DNA of 64,000 bases, from assembly GCA_946612455.1 (NCBI GenBank), contig CAMOER010000003.1, forward strand, positions 62,001 through 126,000, written 5' to 3'. Shown here piece by piece: positions 41,176 to 49,858 of this stretch; within the stretch, counting starts at the first letter, position 1; each line of letters begins with the position of its first letter. The translations under genes were made by a program, and so were the position numbers. Below the pieces are notes generated by a model that saw nothing but the letters and a program-made list of their open reading frames with translations, did not search any database and was not told the origin of the DNA. The stretch comes from UBA3305 sp002373555. GTDB lineage: Bacteria; Bacillota; Clostridia; Lachnospirales; Lachnospiraceae.

Positions 41176-41955
41176 ATGCATCTTCGTCCATGCATCGATA
41201 TTCACAACGGTTCCGTCAAGCAGATCGTCGGCGGCACAATCTCCGGCGACTCGGATTCCGCCAGAGAGAATTTCGTCTCCGCCCGCGATGCATCTTACTA
41301 TGCGGACATGTACCGCCGGGACGATCTCCCGGGCGGCCACGTCATCCTGCTCAATCACCGGGATTCGGAGTATTATGAACGAACGAAAGCGCAGGCGCTG
41401 TCTGCGTTGTCCGCCTTCCCCGGCGGATTGATGGCCGGCGGCGGCATCACCCCGGAGAATGCCGCGGAATATCTGGATGCCGGCGCGTCTCATGTCATTG
41501 TGACTTCGTATGTATTCCGGAACGGTCTGATTGATATGGAAAGACTCGCCGCTATGGTGCAGGCTGTCGGAAAGGAACGGCTGGTGCTGGATCTTTCCTG
41601 CAGAAAGCGGGACGGCAGGTTCCTGATCGTGACGGACCGGTGGACAAAAATGACAGATACAGAGCTGACGGAGAATGCGCTCGCCATGCTCGCGGAATAC
41701 TGTTCGGAATTCCTTGTTCACGCTGTGGATGAGGAGGGGAAGCAGGCTGGGATCAATGCGGAGGTCTTCCGGATCCTGGCAGCCTGTACACTTGTTCCGG
41801 TGACCTACGCGGGCGGCATCCGAAATATGGAGGATATCCGGCTGGCGGAGCGGCTGGGAGACGGCAGGGTGGATATCACCATCGGCAGCGCGCTGGATAT
41901 CTTCGGCGGGAAGCTGCGGTATCAGGATGTCGTGGAATATATGAAGAAGAGATGA
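41176..41955 (+). CDS. hisA: eukaryotic-type ProFAR isomerase HisA
   Basis: The 259-residue protein is a beta/alpha barrel of the HisA family, resembling the branch known from yeast (HIS6) and plants rather than the usual bacterial HisA. Features are LRPCIDIHNGSVKQIVGG at the start, LLNHRDSE, GGGITPENAAEYLDAGASHVIVTSYVF, and VTYAGGIRNMEDI. It isomerises the ProFAR intermediate of histidine synthesis. No other his gene is in the window, so it is an orphan locus following the amidases. A terminator follows. Confidence 0.85.
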   Translation: MHLRPCIDIHNGSVKQIVGGTISGDSDSARENFVSARDASYYADMYRRDDLPGGHVILLNHRDSEYYERTKAQALSALSAFPGGLMAGGGITPENAAEYLDAGASHVIVTSYVFRNGLIDMERLAAMVQAVGKERLVLDLSCRKRDGRFLIVTDRWTKMTDTELTENALAMLAEYCSEFLVHAVDEEGKQAGINAEVFRILAACTLVPVTYAGGIRNMEDIRLAERLGDGRVDITIGSALDIFGGKLRYQDVVEYMKKR

Positions 41956-41958
41956 TGA

Positions 41959-41983
41959 AAAACTGCCTGCGGGCAGTTTTTTT
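41959..41983 (+). terminator. rho-independent terminator after hisA
   Basis: AAAACTGCC (41959-41967) pairs with GGCAGTTTT (41972-41980), followed by more T. Confidence 0.95.
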
Positions 41984-42176
41984 ATTGGTGCGGGCAGGTT
42001 TTACGGATGAAAAAGGGAGAAGCAAGATTTGCGTCCGTAATCTCGCTGCAGCCGTCCGCCCGCAGAATCTGCACTTGCCTGAAACTATCTTGATCCTTTA
42101 AAGTACAGTTAAGTTTCGGACTATATACTGCTGTCAGAAACAAGAAACAAGCCCAACGAAAAGCGAGGTAAGAGAA

Positions 42177-43949
42177 ATGCTTGAAAAGAAAGAACACGGG
42201 AAGGATCATCCGACATATAAAACTTCGAAATGGATCGCAGTGATGACAGCCATTTGCATGTCAGCCATGCTGGCGGGCTGCGGCAATACAAATACAGTAG
42301 ATACCCAGGCGGAAACAACCGTGACTACACAAGCGGCAGCCGCAGAAAATGAAACGGCAGCGGAAACCGCACAAGCCGAAATGACGACAGAAACCGTGCA
42401 GGCTGAAGCTTCCGAAGGAAACGAAAATGCACCTGCCGGCACCGAAGAAAGTGAGAACAATGCGGCCGCAGAAACCCAGACCAATACAGCCGCAGCCGAC
42501 AGCAATGTCCCGGAAATCTCTGACATCGAGATCAAAGACCAGCTCGAAAATACAGCCGATGGCGAGCATGTCATCACCGCTGACGGCGAGACCGCAGAAT
42601 ATTCCAATACCCAGATCACCAAGAGCGGTGAAGCCGACGGGGACGAGGCCGATTTCTACGGCGAGAATTCCGCCATCTTCGCAGCAAACGGCGGAACGCT
42701 CACGCTGTCCGACATGGTCATCAGCACGAACGGTACCCATGCAAACGCCGTCTTCTCCTATGGTGAGGGCACGACCGTCAATATCAGTGATTCCGTGATC
42801 GAGACATCCGGCAACTGTTCCGGCGGCATTATGACCACCGGCGGCGGCACTATGAATGCGGAGAACCTGAACATCCACACTACGGGGAATTCCTCTGCAG
42901 CCATCCGCTCCGACAGAGGCGGCGGCACGGTCACCGTCACCGGCGGACAATATGTGACAGACGGAACCGGCTCCCCCGTGATCTATTCAACAGCAGACAT
43001 CACAGTCAATGATGCCGAAATGATTTCCACTGCGTCCCAGGGCGTTGTCGTGGAAGGCAAGAACTCGGTCATGCTCAACAATGTCACCCTCACGGCAGAC
43101 AACAACACCAAGAATTCCGATAAATCCGACACCTATCAGGCCGTCATGATCTACCAGTCCATGTCCGGCGATGCAGCCGAAGGTCTTTCCTCCTTCACCA
43201 TGAACGGCGGCACCCTGACCAATAAAAACGGCGACATTTTCTTCGTGAACAATACTGTCACCGAGATCGCGCTTTCCGGCGCGGAAATCATCAACGAAGA
43301 TGCAGACGGCGTATTCCTAAGAGCGGAAGCCGCCGGCTGGGGCAATGAAGGGAGTAACGGCGGCCAGGTCACGCTGACAGCGGATGCACAGGAAATCAAT
43401 GAGGATATGATCGTTGACGAAGTCTCCCATCTGAATCTTTATCTTAAAAATGATTCGGTCTTCAACGGCGCGGTCAATACAGACGGTCAGGCAGGCGAAG
43501 TTTATGTGGAACTCGATGCGGATGCAACATGGACGCTGACAGCGGATTCCTATATCACATCCCTCACCTGCGATGAGGATGCGATCGTCCTGAACGGCCA
43601 CACACTCTATGTCAACGGCGAGGCCTATACCGAAGGCACCGCAAGCACTGGTGAAGCCATTGAAGCGACCGTGACCGCAGGCTCCGTGAACGGAGAAATG
43701 GGAACGCCGCCTGAAGGCGCCCCCGGCGAAGGCGGCGAAATGGGAAACCCGCCCGACGGTGCGCCCGGATCTGACGGCAGCAATATGGGAACGCCGCCCG
43801 AAAAACCCGATGGTGACGTGGGAGGCGGTCCCGGAAACGGCGGCACTCCGCCGGAAAAGCCGGACGGAAACGGAAAGCCGGCCGGTGATCCGCCGGCAAA
43901 ACCCGGCACCAGTGAGACCGGAGCGGAAGAAACAACAGCAGCGTCATAA
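42177..43949 (+). CDS. exported lipoprotein with beta-helix-like repeats and Gly/Pro-rich tail
   Basis: The 590-residue protein has a lipoprotein signal (MTAICMSAMLAGC, Cys near 35), then an Ala/Thr/Glu spacer up to about residue 105. The main part (about 110-480) consists of short beta-strand repeats rich in Gly, Thr, Asn and Ser (NGGTLTLSDMVIST, GGGTVTVTGGQYVTDG), as in right-handed beta-helix surface proteins. The C-terminus repeats GTPPEG/GNPPDG-like Gly-Pro motifs and ends without a cell-wall sorting signal. It resembles Clostridia proteins annotated as carbohydrate-binding-domain containing; the function is not known to me. GAGGTAAGAG precedes the start; a terminator follows at 43965. 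Confidence 0.75.
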   Translation: MLEKKEHGKDHPTYKTSKWIAVMTAICMSAMLAGCGNTNTVDTQAETTVTTQAAAAENETAAETAQAEMTTETVQAEASEGNENAPAGTEESENNAAAETQTNTAAADSNVPEISDIEIKDQLENTADGEHVITADGETAEYSNTQITKSGEADGDEADFYGENSAIFAANGGTLTLSDMVISTNGTHANAVFSYGEGTTVNISDSVIETSGNCSGGIMTTGGGTMNAENLNIHTTGNSSAAIRSDRGGGTVTVTGGQYVTDGTGSPVIYSTADITVNDAEMISTASQGVVVEGKNSVMLNNVTLTADNNTKNSDKSDTYQAVMIYQSMSGDAAEGLSSFTMNGGTLTNKNGDIFFVNNTVTEIALSGAEIINEDADGVFLRAEAAGWGNEGSNGGQVTLTADAQEINEDMIVDEVSHLNLYLKNDSVFNGAVNTDGQAGEVYVELDADATWTLTADSYITSLTCDEDAIVLNGHTLYVNGEAYTEGTASTGEAIEATVTAGSVNGEMGTPPEGAPGEGGEMGNPPDGAPGSDGSNMGTPPEKPDGDVGGGPGNGGTPPEKPDGNGKPAGDPPAKPGTSETGAEETTAAS

Positions 43950-43964
43950 TACAGGATATTCAGG

Positions 43965-43990
43965 AGGAAGCCGAAGCAGGCTTCCTTTTT
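43965..43990 (+). terminator. rho-independent terminator
   Basis: AGGAAGCC (43965-43972) pairs with GGCTTCCT (43979-43986) followed by T-rich sequence. Confidence 0.9.
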
Positions 43991-44128
43991 TGATGCCATA
44001 GAATTGTTAAAAAAACAGCAAATAATTGACAGAAAGTGTCATATATGTTAATCTGAAATCGAAAGGGGGAGGATCATCTGCTGCATCAAGCAGCATCATT
44101 TGCACATGAGAGAAGGAGGTGTGCCAAT

Positions 44129-45022
44129 ATGAGACAAATGGGGAAAAAGCCTGGGATCTTTGTATTCTGGAGCGTTCTTCTGCTGGCAGTTCTGCTGCTG
44201 CTGGGCGGTATGACTGTGCAGGCGAAAAAACTGAAACTCAACAAAACAAAGGTTTATCTGGCAAAGAAAGACACTGTACAGCTGAAAGTCACGGGCATCA
44301 AAGCGAACAGGGTGAAGTGGAGCTCGAATAAAAAGAGCGTGGCGGCTGTTACAAAGAAGGGCCTGGTCAAGGCGAAAAAGATCGGCAAAGCGACGATTAC
44401 TGCGAAAGCCGGCAGCAAGAAACTGAAATGTACCGTGATCGTAGAAACGAAGACCGTCAACCGTGCCAGGATCCTGCGGGATTATGTGCTGAAGAAGGGA
44501 AAGAAGGACAAGGAGACCGGCCTGATCACACTGGAGAAAGCGACCTATGATGAAGGCACCGGTAAATCCTATGATTACGCGGTCGGCGCATCAAAGAAGA
44601 ATAAAATGATGACCTTTACATACAGTTATGCGCCGGAATATCCCTATGACAGAGACCGTGTAGAAATGACGATTGATCTGATCAGCGGAGAAGCCAAGGT
44701 GAAAAAAGGGACTGTGAGCTATCGGTACAGTAACAATGATGAGCCCTTCGATTACCGTTATGAAGGGGTGATCCTCTCACAATTCGACGCGGATGATGAA
44801 TATCCCGTGCACATTACAAAATACGGCTATCTTGGGACGGATGAATCTGGAACAGATGAGATGAAGTACGAAGAGGCGGATCCGGGCAGCTATCCCGATG
44901 AGAATGAAACCCTGAATTTCCGTACGGATTGGGCGTTCGAAGCCTGGGATGACTGGTTTAAGAGCATCAAGGACCTGAAAAAATACGGCATCTCCATGAA
45001 GGCGATCGGATTTGATTGGTAA
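44129..45022 (+). CDS. secreted protein with bacterial Ig-like (Big_2) domain
   Basis: The 297-residue protein has a signal peptide (hydrophobic VFWSVLLLAVLLLLGGM, cleavage near VQA) followed by one Big_2-type Ig-like domain (about residues 33-110: LNKTKVYLAKKDTVQLKVTG, VKWSSNKKSVAAVTKKGLVKAKKIGKATITAKA). The remaining about 185 residues are a beta-rich, acidic domain I do not recognise. GAGAAGGAGGTGT is the ribosome site. It is probably a cell-surface or extracellular protein; there is no sorting signal. Confidence 0.75.
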   Translation: MRQMGKKPGIFVFWSVLLLAVLLLLGGMTVQAKKLKLNKTKVYLAKKDTVQLKVTGIKANRVKWSSNKKSVAAVTKKGLVKAKKIGKATITAKAGSKKLKCTVIVETKTVNRARILRDYVLKKGKKDKETGLITLEKATYDEGTGKSYDYAVGASKKNKMMTFTYSYAPEYPYDRDRVEMTIDLISGEAKVKKGTVSYRYSNNDEPFDYRYEGVILSQFDADDEYPVHITKYGYLGTDESGTDEMKYEEADPGSYPDENETLNFRTDWAFEAWDDWFKSIKDLKKYGISMKAIGFDW

Positions 45023-45033
45023 AGGAGAAGGAG

Positions 45034-45209
45034 CCCATGGGGACAGGCACCGTGGGTTAAAACAGCCCATGGGGGTAGGTTTCATGGGTTACAAAACAGA
45101 AGTGAACAAAAAGAGGCGTGCAGCGGCACGCCTCTTTCTTATCTCTTTTTTCAGCAATCCTTTCGCGGCCGCCGGTCCGGTAACCCGCGGTGCCTGTCCC
45201 CGTGGGTTA
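45034..45209. repeat. three short palindromic (REP-like) repeats around a terminator
   Basis: A unit reading CCCATGGGGACAGGCACCG then TGGGTTA lies at 45034-45059, a diverged copy at 45066-45090, and an inverted copy at 45181-45209. The inverted copy contains the stop codon of the giant activase-like gene on the minus strand. GTGCCTGTCCCC-type repeats are widespread extragenic palindromes; I see no transposase for them here. Confidence 0.65.
45111..45136. terminator. bidirectional terminator between convergent genes
   Basis: AAGAGGCGTG (45111-45120) pairs with CACGCCTCTT (45127-45136), flanked by A-rich and T-rich ends. Confidence 0.9.
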
Positions 45210-48200
45210 TGCGGTCACCGGTGCGGTGCCGTTTTCTCCCGCCAGCTGCTTCGCCAGATTCTTCTGCGCCGTTGACAGCATCAGCTTGATCCGGTTCAGC
45301 TGGTTGACTTCACTCGCGCCGGGATCATAGTCCACCGCGATGATATTCGCATCCGGGAAATGCGCCCGCAGCGTCTTGATCACGCCCTTGCCGACCACAT
45401 GATTCGGCAGACACGCGAACGGCTGTGTACAGATGATATTCGGCACGCCCGCATGGATCAGCTCGATCATTTCGCCGGTCAGGAACCATCCTTCGCCGGA
45501 CTGGTTGCCGATCGACACGAACGGCTTCGCAAATTCGGCCAGCTTCCGGATGTCGGCCGGCGGATCGAACCTCCGGCTCTCCGACAGTGCGCGCACCGCT
45601 TCCTTCCGCATCCAGTTCAGGAAATCCACGCCCCGCATGGAAAGCCACGCGGTCGATTTCTTTCCGCCCAGGAATTCGGCCTTGTAGGACGAATTGTAGA
45701 AGCAGTAGTTCAGGAAATCCAGGAGATCCGGAACGACCGCTTCCGCGCCTTCCGCCTCCAGCAGATCGACCAAGTGATTATTTGCCAGCGGCAGGAACTT
45801 GACGAGGATCTCGCCTACAATTCCTACGCGGGGCTTCTTCACATCTTCCTTTAACGGAATCCGGTCAAAATCAGTGACCATATCACGCAGGTTCTTGCGG
45901 TAGATGCCCATTCCCATGCCGTCGTTGGTCAGATCGCGGATCAGCTTCAGCTTCCATTTCTCATGCAGCGCATTGACCGAGCCGGGCTCCGCCTCGTACG
46001 GTCTGGTGTGATACACCATGCGCATCAGCAGGTCGCCGTAGATCGCCGCCTGCAGGCCCCGCATCACCATGCCGGGCTTCAGCTTGAAGCCGGGGTTCGT
46101 CTCCATGCCGTTCATGTTGAAGGAGATGACCGGGATATGGCCCAGTCCCTTCTTTTCCAGCGCACGTCGGATAAATCCCACATAGTTTGATGCACGGCAG
46201 CCGCCGCCCGTCTGGCTCATGATGACAGCCAGGCGGTTTGTATCGTAATTCCCCGACAGGATCGCGTCCATGATCTGTCCGACAACGATCATCGAAGGGA
46301 AGCAGGCATCGTTATTGACATATTTCAGGCCGGTGTCAATGGCGCGCTTGTTGTCATTCGGCAGCACCACGACATTGTAGCCGTATTTATTGAAGACCGG
46401 CTGCAGCAGCTCGAAATGGATCGGCGACATCTGCGGGCAGAGGATCGTATATTTCTTCTTCTGCATTTCCTTCGTGTAGACCGCTCTGTGATAAGCGGAA
46501 GACACGATACGGCGCAGATGCGGATGCTCATTGCGGATGCGCAGGGCGGAAATCAGGGAACGGATCCGGATCCTGGCAGCGCCCAGATTATTCACTTCAT
46601 CGATTTTCAGGACCGTGTAGATCTTGCCGGAACCGGTCAGGATCTCATTCACCTGGTCTGTCGTCACGGCGTCCAGGCCGCAGCCGAAGGAATTCAGCTG
46701 GATCATTTCCAGAACATCAGTATTCTTCACGACCTCCGCGGCAGAATACAGTCTGGAATGATACATCCACTGGTCGGTCGCGCGCAGCGGCACATCCGGC
46801 GTCGCCAGATGCGAGACGGAATCCTCCGTCAGGACGGCGATGCCGTAGGAAGCGATCATTTCCGGGATGCCGTGATGGATCTCGGGATCAATATGATACG
46901 GTCTTCCCGCGAGCACGATGCCGTGCTTGTTGTTCTCCTTCAGCCAGGCGATCGTCTCCTCGCCCTTCTGCTGCAGATCCCGCTTCGCCGCAAGAAGCTC
47001 TTCCCAGGCCGCATGTCCGGCGGCCTTCACTTCCTCCGCACTGATATGATAATGCTCGTCAAATACCTTGATCAGTCTCTCCACGACCGTTGCTTCGGAA
47101 GTCAGCGCGAGGAACGGGCGCAGGAATTTGATCTCCGGATCGTTGATCGCCTCGAGATTGTTCTTGATGTTCTCGGGATACGTGACGACGATCGGGCAGT
47201 TGTAATGGTTCTGCGAGGTCTCCTTTTCGATGCGCTCATAATAAACGCAGGGATAGAAGATATCCTTGATGCCCTGATCGAGCAGCCACTGCACGTGTCC
47301 GTGCGTGATCTTGGCCGGATAGCATTCGGATTCGCTGGGGATGGATTCCATGCCCAGCTCGTAGATCTTCCGGCTGGACTTCGGCGAGAGCACTACGCGG
47401 AAGCCGAGTTCCTTAAAGAACGTCGCCCAGAACGGGAAGTTCTCGTACATGTTCAGCACGCGCGGAATGCCCATGACGCCGCGGAATGCTTCCGCTTCCG
47501 GCAGGGGCTTGTAGCCGAAGATCCGGTCATATTTGTATTCGAAAAGATTCGGGACCTTCTCGGAATTCTTCTTCTCGATGCCGAGGCCCTTCTCGCACCG
47601 GTTCCCGGTGATATGGCGTCTGCCGCCCGGGAATTTGTTGATGGTGAGCAGGCAGTGGTTCGTGCAGCCCTGGCACCTCGTCATGGTGCTGGTATATTCC
47701 AGCGCGAGGATCTCATCGATGGACAGCATCGTCGTTTTCTGCCCGTGGCAGCGGTCCTTCGCGATCAGCGCGGCGCCGAAAGCGCCCATGATACCGGCGA
47801 TGTCCGGACGGACGGCTTCGCAGCCGGAGATCAGCTCGAAGCTCCGGAGGACAGCGTTATTGTAAAAGGTTCCGCCCTGGACGACGACATGCTCGCCGAG
47901 ATCCTTCGGGTCGGTGATCTTGATGACTTTGTAAAGCGCATTTTTGATGACGGAATAGGCCAGACCGGCGGAAATATCCGACACCGGCGCGCCTTCCTTC
48001 TGCGCCTGTTTGACATTGGAATTCATGAAAACGGTGCAGCGGGTGCCGAGATCGGTGGGATTCTCCGCAAAAAGCGCTTCCTTCGCGAAATCCTTCACTT
48101 CATAATCCAGGGAATTCGCGAAATTCTCGATGAAGGAGCCGCAGCCGGAGGAGCATGCTTCGTTCAGAAGAATGGTGTCCACCGCGTGATCCTTGATCTT

Positions 48201-49484
48201 GATGCACTTCATGTCCTGGCCGCCGATATCGAGGATGCAGTCGACATCCGGATCGAAGAAGGAAGCCGCATAATAATGGGCAACGGTCTCCACCTCGCCC
48301 AGATCCAGCATGAGCGCGGACTTGAGCAGCGCTTCGCCGTAGCCGGTCGAGCAGGAATAGGCGATATATGCGTCTGCCGGCAGGAGCTCCTTCACCTCAG
48401 CCATGGCAGCCTTCGCAGTCTCCAGCGGCGAGCCGTTGTTGTTCCGGTAGAAGGAATACAGAAGTGTGCCTTCTTCATCTACCAGCGCGATCTTCGTCGT
48501 GGTGGAACCGGCATCGATGCCGAGATAGCAGGGACCGTGATGAGAGGCGAGGTCGCCCTTCTTCACTGTATGCTTTGCATGTCTCTTTACAAATGCGTCG
48601 TACTCCGCCTGATCCTTAAAGAGCGGCGCGAGACGCTTGATCTCAAAATCCATCTTGATGCCCGAGCGCAGCCGCGTGATCATTTCATCGATCGCGATCG
48701 ACGAATCCTCGTGTGAATTCATCGCAGCGCCAATGGCGGCGAACAGATGGGAATGATCGGGCGCATAGACCTGGTCATCCGTCAGCTTCAGTGTGCGGAT
48801 GAAGGCTGCGCGGAGCTCGGACAGGAAATGCAGCGGGCCGCCGAGGAACGCAACGTTCCCGCGGATGGGCTTGCCGCAGGCCAGGCCGCTGATGGTCTGG
48901 TTGACGACTGCCTGGAAAATGGAGGCGGAAAGATCCTCTCTGGTCGCGCCTTCGTTAATGAGCGGCTGGATGTCTGTCTTGGCGAAAACACCGCAGCGCG
49001 CGGCGATCGGGTAGATCGCCTTGTAATTTTTGGCGTACTCATTCAGCCCTGATGCATCTGTCTGCAAAAGAGCCGCCATCTGGTCAATAAAGGAACCCGT
49101 GCCGCCGGCGCAGATGCCGTTCATGCGCTGGTCGACGCCGCCGGTGAAATAAATGATCTTCGCATCCTCTCCGCCGAGCTCGATCGCAACATCGGTCTTC
49201 GGAGAATAGTACTCCAGCGCGGAAGCCACGGAGACCACCTCCTGTACGAACGGTACATGCAGATGGTTCGCGAGCGTCAGGCCGCCGCTGCCGGTGATCA
49301 TCGGGTGCAGGATCACATTCCCGAGCTGTGCGCGGGCTTCCGACAGAAGCTCGGCCAGCGTTTCCTGGATGTGCGCCAGATGTCTTTTATAGTCTGAAAA
49401 TAGTACATGGCGTTCATCGTCGATCACGGCGATCTTGACCGTGGTGGATCCGATATCGATGCCAAGACTGTAATGCTTTTCCAA
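45207..49484 (-). CDS. giant 2-hydroxyacyl-CoA dehydratase activase/component-like protein
   Basis: This 1425-residue protein combines two ASKHA ATPase domains of the BcrA/BadF/HgdC activator type (residues about 1-265 with GIDIGSTT and CAGGTGSF; about 319-580 with GIDAGSTTTKIA and CSSGCGSF) with a Cys-rich segment (C604, C607, C611, C630) and a long C-terminal part resembling the DUF2229/HgdB-like dehydratase component. Activators use ATP to drive an electron into dehydratases at low potential. Such fused proteins occur in many Clostridia, usually with unknown substrate. Here it is monocistronic. The start codon is TTG with a strong AGGAGGAG site. The stop falls inside a REP-like repeat. Confidence 0.85.
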   Translation of the reverse strand: MEKHYSLGIDIGSTTVKIAVIDDERHVLFSDYKRHLAHIQETLAELLSEARAQLGNVILHPMITGSGGLTLANHLHVPFVQEVVSVASALEYYSPKTDVAIELGGEDAKIIYFTGGVDQRMNGICAGGTGSFIDQMAALLQTDASGLNEYAKNYKAIYPIAARCGVFAKTDIQPLINEGATREDLSASIFQAVVNQTISGLACGKPIRGNVAFLGGPLHFLSELRAAFIRTLKLTDDQVYAPDHSHLFAAIGAAMNSHEDSSIAIDEMITRLRSGIKMDFEIKRLAPLFKDQAEYDAFVKRHAKHTVKKGDLASHHGPCYLGIDAGSTTTKIALVDEEGTLLYSFYRNNNGSPLETAKAAMAEVKELLPADAYIAYSCSTGYGEALLKSALMLDLGEVETVAHYYAASFFDPDVDCILDIGGQDMKCIKIKDHAVDTILLNEACSSGCGSFIENFANSLDYEVKDFAKEALFAENPTDLGTRCTVFMNSNVKQAQKEGAPVSDISAGLAYSVIKNALYKVIKITDPKDLGEHVVVQGGTFYNNAVLRSFELISGCEAVRPDIAGIMGAFGAALIAKDRCHGQKTTMLSIDEILALEYTSTMTRCQGCTNHCLLTINKFPGGRRHITGNRCEKGLGIEKKNSEKVPNLFEYKYDRIFGYKPLPEAEAFRGVMGIPRVLNMYENFPFWATFFKELGFRVVLSPKSSRKIYELGMESIPSESECYPAKITHGHVQWLLDQGIKDIFYPCVYYERIEKETSQNHYNCPIVVTYPENIKNNLEAINDPEIKFLRPFLALTSEATVVERLIKVFDEHYHISAEEVKAAGHAAWEELLAAKRDLQQKGEETIAWLKENNKHGIVLAGRPYHIDPEIHHGIPEMIASYGIAVLTEDSVSHLATPDVPLRATDQWMYHSRLYSAAEVVKNTDVLEMIQLNSFGCGLDAVTTDQVNEILTGSGKIYTVLKIDEVNNLGAARIRIRSLISALRIRNEHPHLRRIVSSAYHRAVYTKEMQKKKYTILCPQMSPIHFELLQPVFNKYGYNVVVLPNDNKRAIDTGLKYVNNDACFPSMIVVGQIMDAILSGNYDTNRLAVIMSQTGGGCRASNYVGFIRRALEKKGLGHIPVISFNMNGMETNPGFKLKPGMVMRGLQAAIYGDLLMRMVYHTRPYEAEPGSVNALHEKWKLKLIRDLTNDGMGMGIYRKNLRDMVTDFDRIPLKEDVKKPRVGIVGEILVKFLPLANNHLVDLLEAEGAEAVVPDLLDFLNYCFYNSSYKAEFLGGKKSTAWLSMRGVDFLNWMRKEAVRALSESRRFDPPADIRKLAEFAKPFVSIGNQSGEGWFLTGEMIELIHAGVPNIICTQPFACLPNHVVGKGVIKTLRAHFPDANIIAVDYDPGASEVNQLNRIKLMLSTAQKNLAKQLAGENGTAPVTA

Positions 49485-49514
49485 GGGGATCTCCTCCTAA
49501 AAAGTCGTCATTCT

Positions 49515-49543
49515 AATATAAATCTTTTTCCTGTTATTTACAA
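49515..49543 (-). promoter_or_regulatory. promoter of the giant activase-like gene
   Basis: On the minus strand TTGTAA (49543-49538) and TATATT (49520-49515) are 17 bases apart, close upstream of the ribosome site. Confidence 0.65.
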
Positions 49544-49858
49544 GTTAAGAAAACATAAAGCGGACGACGAAGGTCGTCCGTCGCTGGTACTTCCGGTGAC
49601 TGCGGGTGACCGCAGGAAACGGAAGGAAACGATCCGGCAGATCCGTGACAAACCGGCACAGGAAGTGTCCGCGGGATACGCTGTTCTTATGCTACGCTCA
49701 CCATGATCTGCAGGAAAACGCAGCCTTTCCCATGCTGATTATACATAAACGGGAGAAGTTTTTTCCTTATATAATCGTGCGCTTTTGTAGTGGACGGAAA
49801 ACAACAGGCCGGCAGACCTTTTATATAAATACAAACGAGATCAAAGAAAGGAAGGAAA
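49544..49858. other. divergent intergenic region with a perfect hairpin
   Basis: Besides the activase promoter the gap holds a perfect hairpin, CGGACGAC/GTCGTCCG (49561-49580), and a TATAAT at 49770-49775 that may be the -10 box for the giant surface-protein gene (no clear -35). AAAGGAAGG at 49849-49857 is its ribosome site. I see no gene here. Confidence 0.5.

Noticed and set aside
46416..48716. Long open frame on the plus strand inside the giant activase-like gene (766 codons)
   Set aside because: It is antisense to a clearly conserved protein, has no recognisable motifs, and arises from the GC-rich third positions of the real gene.
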